30,946 nucleotides of DNA from JBOHNM01 sp050730675. GTDB lineage: Bacteria > Planctomycetota > Phycisphaerae > Phycisphaerales > UBA1924. Of this stretch, positions 29,791 to 30,946 are shown piece after piece; position 1 is the first letter of the stretch, and every line of letters begins with the position of its first letter. The DNA lies in the NCBI GenBank assembly GCA_050730675.1, contig JBOHNM010000026.1, forward strand, positions 1 to 30,946, written 5' to 3'. The translations under genes were made by a program, and so were the position numbers. The notes under the pieces are model-generated. The model ran no database searches. It had not been told where the DNA came from and was given only the letters and a program-made list of their open reading frames with translations.

Positions 29791-30946
29791 ATGCCGGGTC
29801 ACGTACGGATCGCGATGGCCAAGGGCGACGGAATCGGCCCCGAAATCATGGACGCAACGCTCGAGCTGTTCAAGGCCGCGGGCGTGCTCGACCATCTTGA
29901 GTTCGTCCCGGTGGAGATGGGCAAGGCCGTGTTCGACGCCGGCGATTCGCGCGGCATGACCGACGCGGCCATCAAGACCACCGAGTCCTGCGGGCTGCTC
30001 TTCAAGGGCCCGATGGAGACGCCCAAGGGGGGCGGGGGCAAGTCGATCAACGTGACGGCACGCAAGATGTGGAACGCGTACGCGAATGTGCGCCACTTCC
30101 AGACGCTGCCGGGTGTGGACACGGTCTACAGCCGCGCCGGACTCAAGCTCGACTTCTACATCGTCCGTGAGAATATCGAGGACACGTACGGCGGCGTCGA
30201 GCACCGGCTCTCGGCCGACGTCGTGCAGGGAAAGCGGCTGATCAGCGCGCCCGGGTGCGACCAGGTCCACCGCTTCGCCTTCCAGACGGCCCGGCTCCAG
30301 GGGATCACCAAGGTCCACTGCGGCCACAAAGCCAACATCATGAAGATGACCGACGGGCTCTTCCTCGAGCGGTTCCGCTCGATGGCGAAAGAGTTTCCGG
30401 AGATGGACGCCGCGGATGTCATCGTCGATGCGCTGTGCATGAACTTGGTCGTCAAGCCGCAGCAGTACCGCCTGATCGTCCTGCCGAACCTGCAGGGCGA
30501 CATTGTCAGCGATCTGGCCGCGGGCCTGGTCGGCGGCCTCGGCTTTGCGCCCTCGGCCAATATTGGTAACCACATTTCCATCTTTGAGGCGGTGCACGGC
30601 ACCGCGCCGGATATCGCCAGCCAGAACAAGGCCAACCCGACGAGCCTGATCCTCAGCGGCCTGATGATGCTCCGGCACATCGGCATGACGCGCGACGCCG
30701 CGGTCATCGAGAATGCCCTGCTCGCCTCGCTCGAGCAGGGCGTGCGGACAGGCGATTTCGGCGACAAGGCCAAGCCTGTGCTCGGCACGCGCGAGTTCGC
30801 TCGTGCCGTCGCTGATCGTCTGGGCCAGAAGCCCACAACAGTCCGTGCCGCCGTGGTGCCGGAGAAGGCCACGCCGCCGACGATCCGCCCGCCGACGCCT
30901 CCCGCAGCGCCCAAGATGGTCCGTACGTTCGGCAACGTTCCGACAC
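29791..30946 (+). CDS. icd: NADP-type isocitrate dehydrogenase (Thermus-like), C-terminus cut
   Basis: The enzyme oxidises isocitrate to 2-oxoglutarate in the TCA cycle. The visible 385 residues begin at ATG 29791 with AAGGAG before it and contain KGDGIGPEIMDATL, then GGGGKSINVTARK with the isocitrate-binding Ser85. VRENIEDTYGGVEH, HKANIMKMTDG, LQGDIVSDLAAGLVGGLGFAPSANIG and EAVHGTAPDIA follow. The last gives the coenzyme-site pattern, after which RTGDFGDK leads to a proline-rich linker (TPPTIRPPTPP). This plan, with a C-terminal extension after the catalytic core, fits the Thermus-type enzyme of about 500 residues rather than isopropylmalate dehydrogenase. The frame runs off the right edge. 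The 123-base gap to the divergent DinB-like gene probably holds its promoter, but I cannot place it. Confidence 0.9.
   Translation, partial: MPGHVRIAMAKGDGIGPEIMDATLELFKAAGVLDHLEFVPVEMGKAVFDAGDSRGMTDAAIKTTESCGLLFKGPMETPKGGGGKSINVTARKMWNAYANVRHFQTLPGVDTVYSRAGLKLDFYIVRENIEDTYGGVEHRLSADVVQGKRLISAPGCDQVHRFAFQTARLQGITKVHCGHKANIMKMTDGLFLERFRSMAKEFPEMDAADVIVDALCMNLVVKPQQYRLIVLPNLQGDIVSDLAAGLVGGLGFAPSANIGNHISIFEAVHGTAPDIASQNKANPTSLILSGLMMLRHIGMTRDAAVIENALLASLEQGVRTGDFGDKAKPVLGTREFARAVADRLGQKPTTVRAAVVPEKATPPTIRPPTPPAAPKMVRTFGNVPT

Noticed and set aside
29668..30678. Upstream extension of the DinB-like frame through the icd gene
   Set aside because: It is antisense to a well-conserved enzyme; the ATG at 29667 starts a sensible protein.

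Overview
The window is a GC-rich chromosomal segment that looks like a member of the Planctomycetota, most likely class Phycisphaerae. The clues are a pseudopilin with the planctomycete-type N-terminus, a surface protein ending in paired dockerin-like 'VLTVDD' repeats, a secreted protein with a PEP-CTERM-like tail (proline/glycine turn, hydrophobic stretch, Arg/Lys end), an mraZ outside a visible dcw cluster, and an rplKAJL-rpoBC block without secE-nusG upstream. The lineage is inferred from gene style, not from a marker search.

Layout. 1-4400: the start of queA (minus strand, cut by the left edge), a small hypothetical gene, a translational GTPase of the EF-G-like paralogue type, and a membrane-anchored ankyrin-repeat protein. 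4400-8572: mraZ on the minus strand with its own terminator and promoter, a cluster of three DnaA-box-like sites, an amidohydrolase, a lipoprotein, and a secreted TPR protein with one CxxCH motif. 8597-19595: the ribosomal and RNA polymerase block rplK-rplA-rplJ-rplL, then a strong terminator and a separate promoter, then rpoB-rpoC and a terminator. 19590-23371: a minus-strand group read from a sigma70-like promoter through a clear cobalamin riboswitch. It encodes a beta-propeller-like secreted protein, a surface protein with dockerin-like repeats, a pseudopilin and a BFD-like [2Fe-2S] protein. A 205-bp AT-richer inverted-repeat element sits between the first two genes. 23439-30946: two adjacent lipoprotein hydrolases, an AIM24-like protein, a lipoprotein joining a dual-specificity-phosphatase domain to a C-terminal cytochrome c'-like domain, an ITPase (rdgB), a DinB-like protein with a histone-like basic tail, and a Thermus-type isocitrate dehydrogenase cut by the right edge.

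How the genes work together. The central block makes the L11/L1/L10/L12 stalk proteins and the two large RNA polymerase subunits. It carries the expected regulatory breaks: a leader hairpin, hairpins between rplJ and rplL, and a terminator between rplL and rpoB. The most interesting part is the riboswitch-controlled surface group. A B12 riboswitch that drives a propeller and a second surface protein resembles in plan the surface B12-capture loci of Bacteroidota (BtuG-type propellers), but here without a TonB receptor in view and with a pseudopilin and a small Fe-S protein. I regard it as a candidate undescribed corrinoid-acquisition system. Other points worth a second look are loss of three of the four cysteines of the second RpoC zinc site, non-standard residues in the RpoB rifamycin region, the phosphatase-cytochrome fusion, and the DnaA-box cluster beside mraZ.
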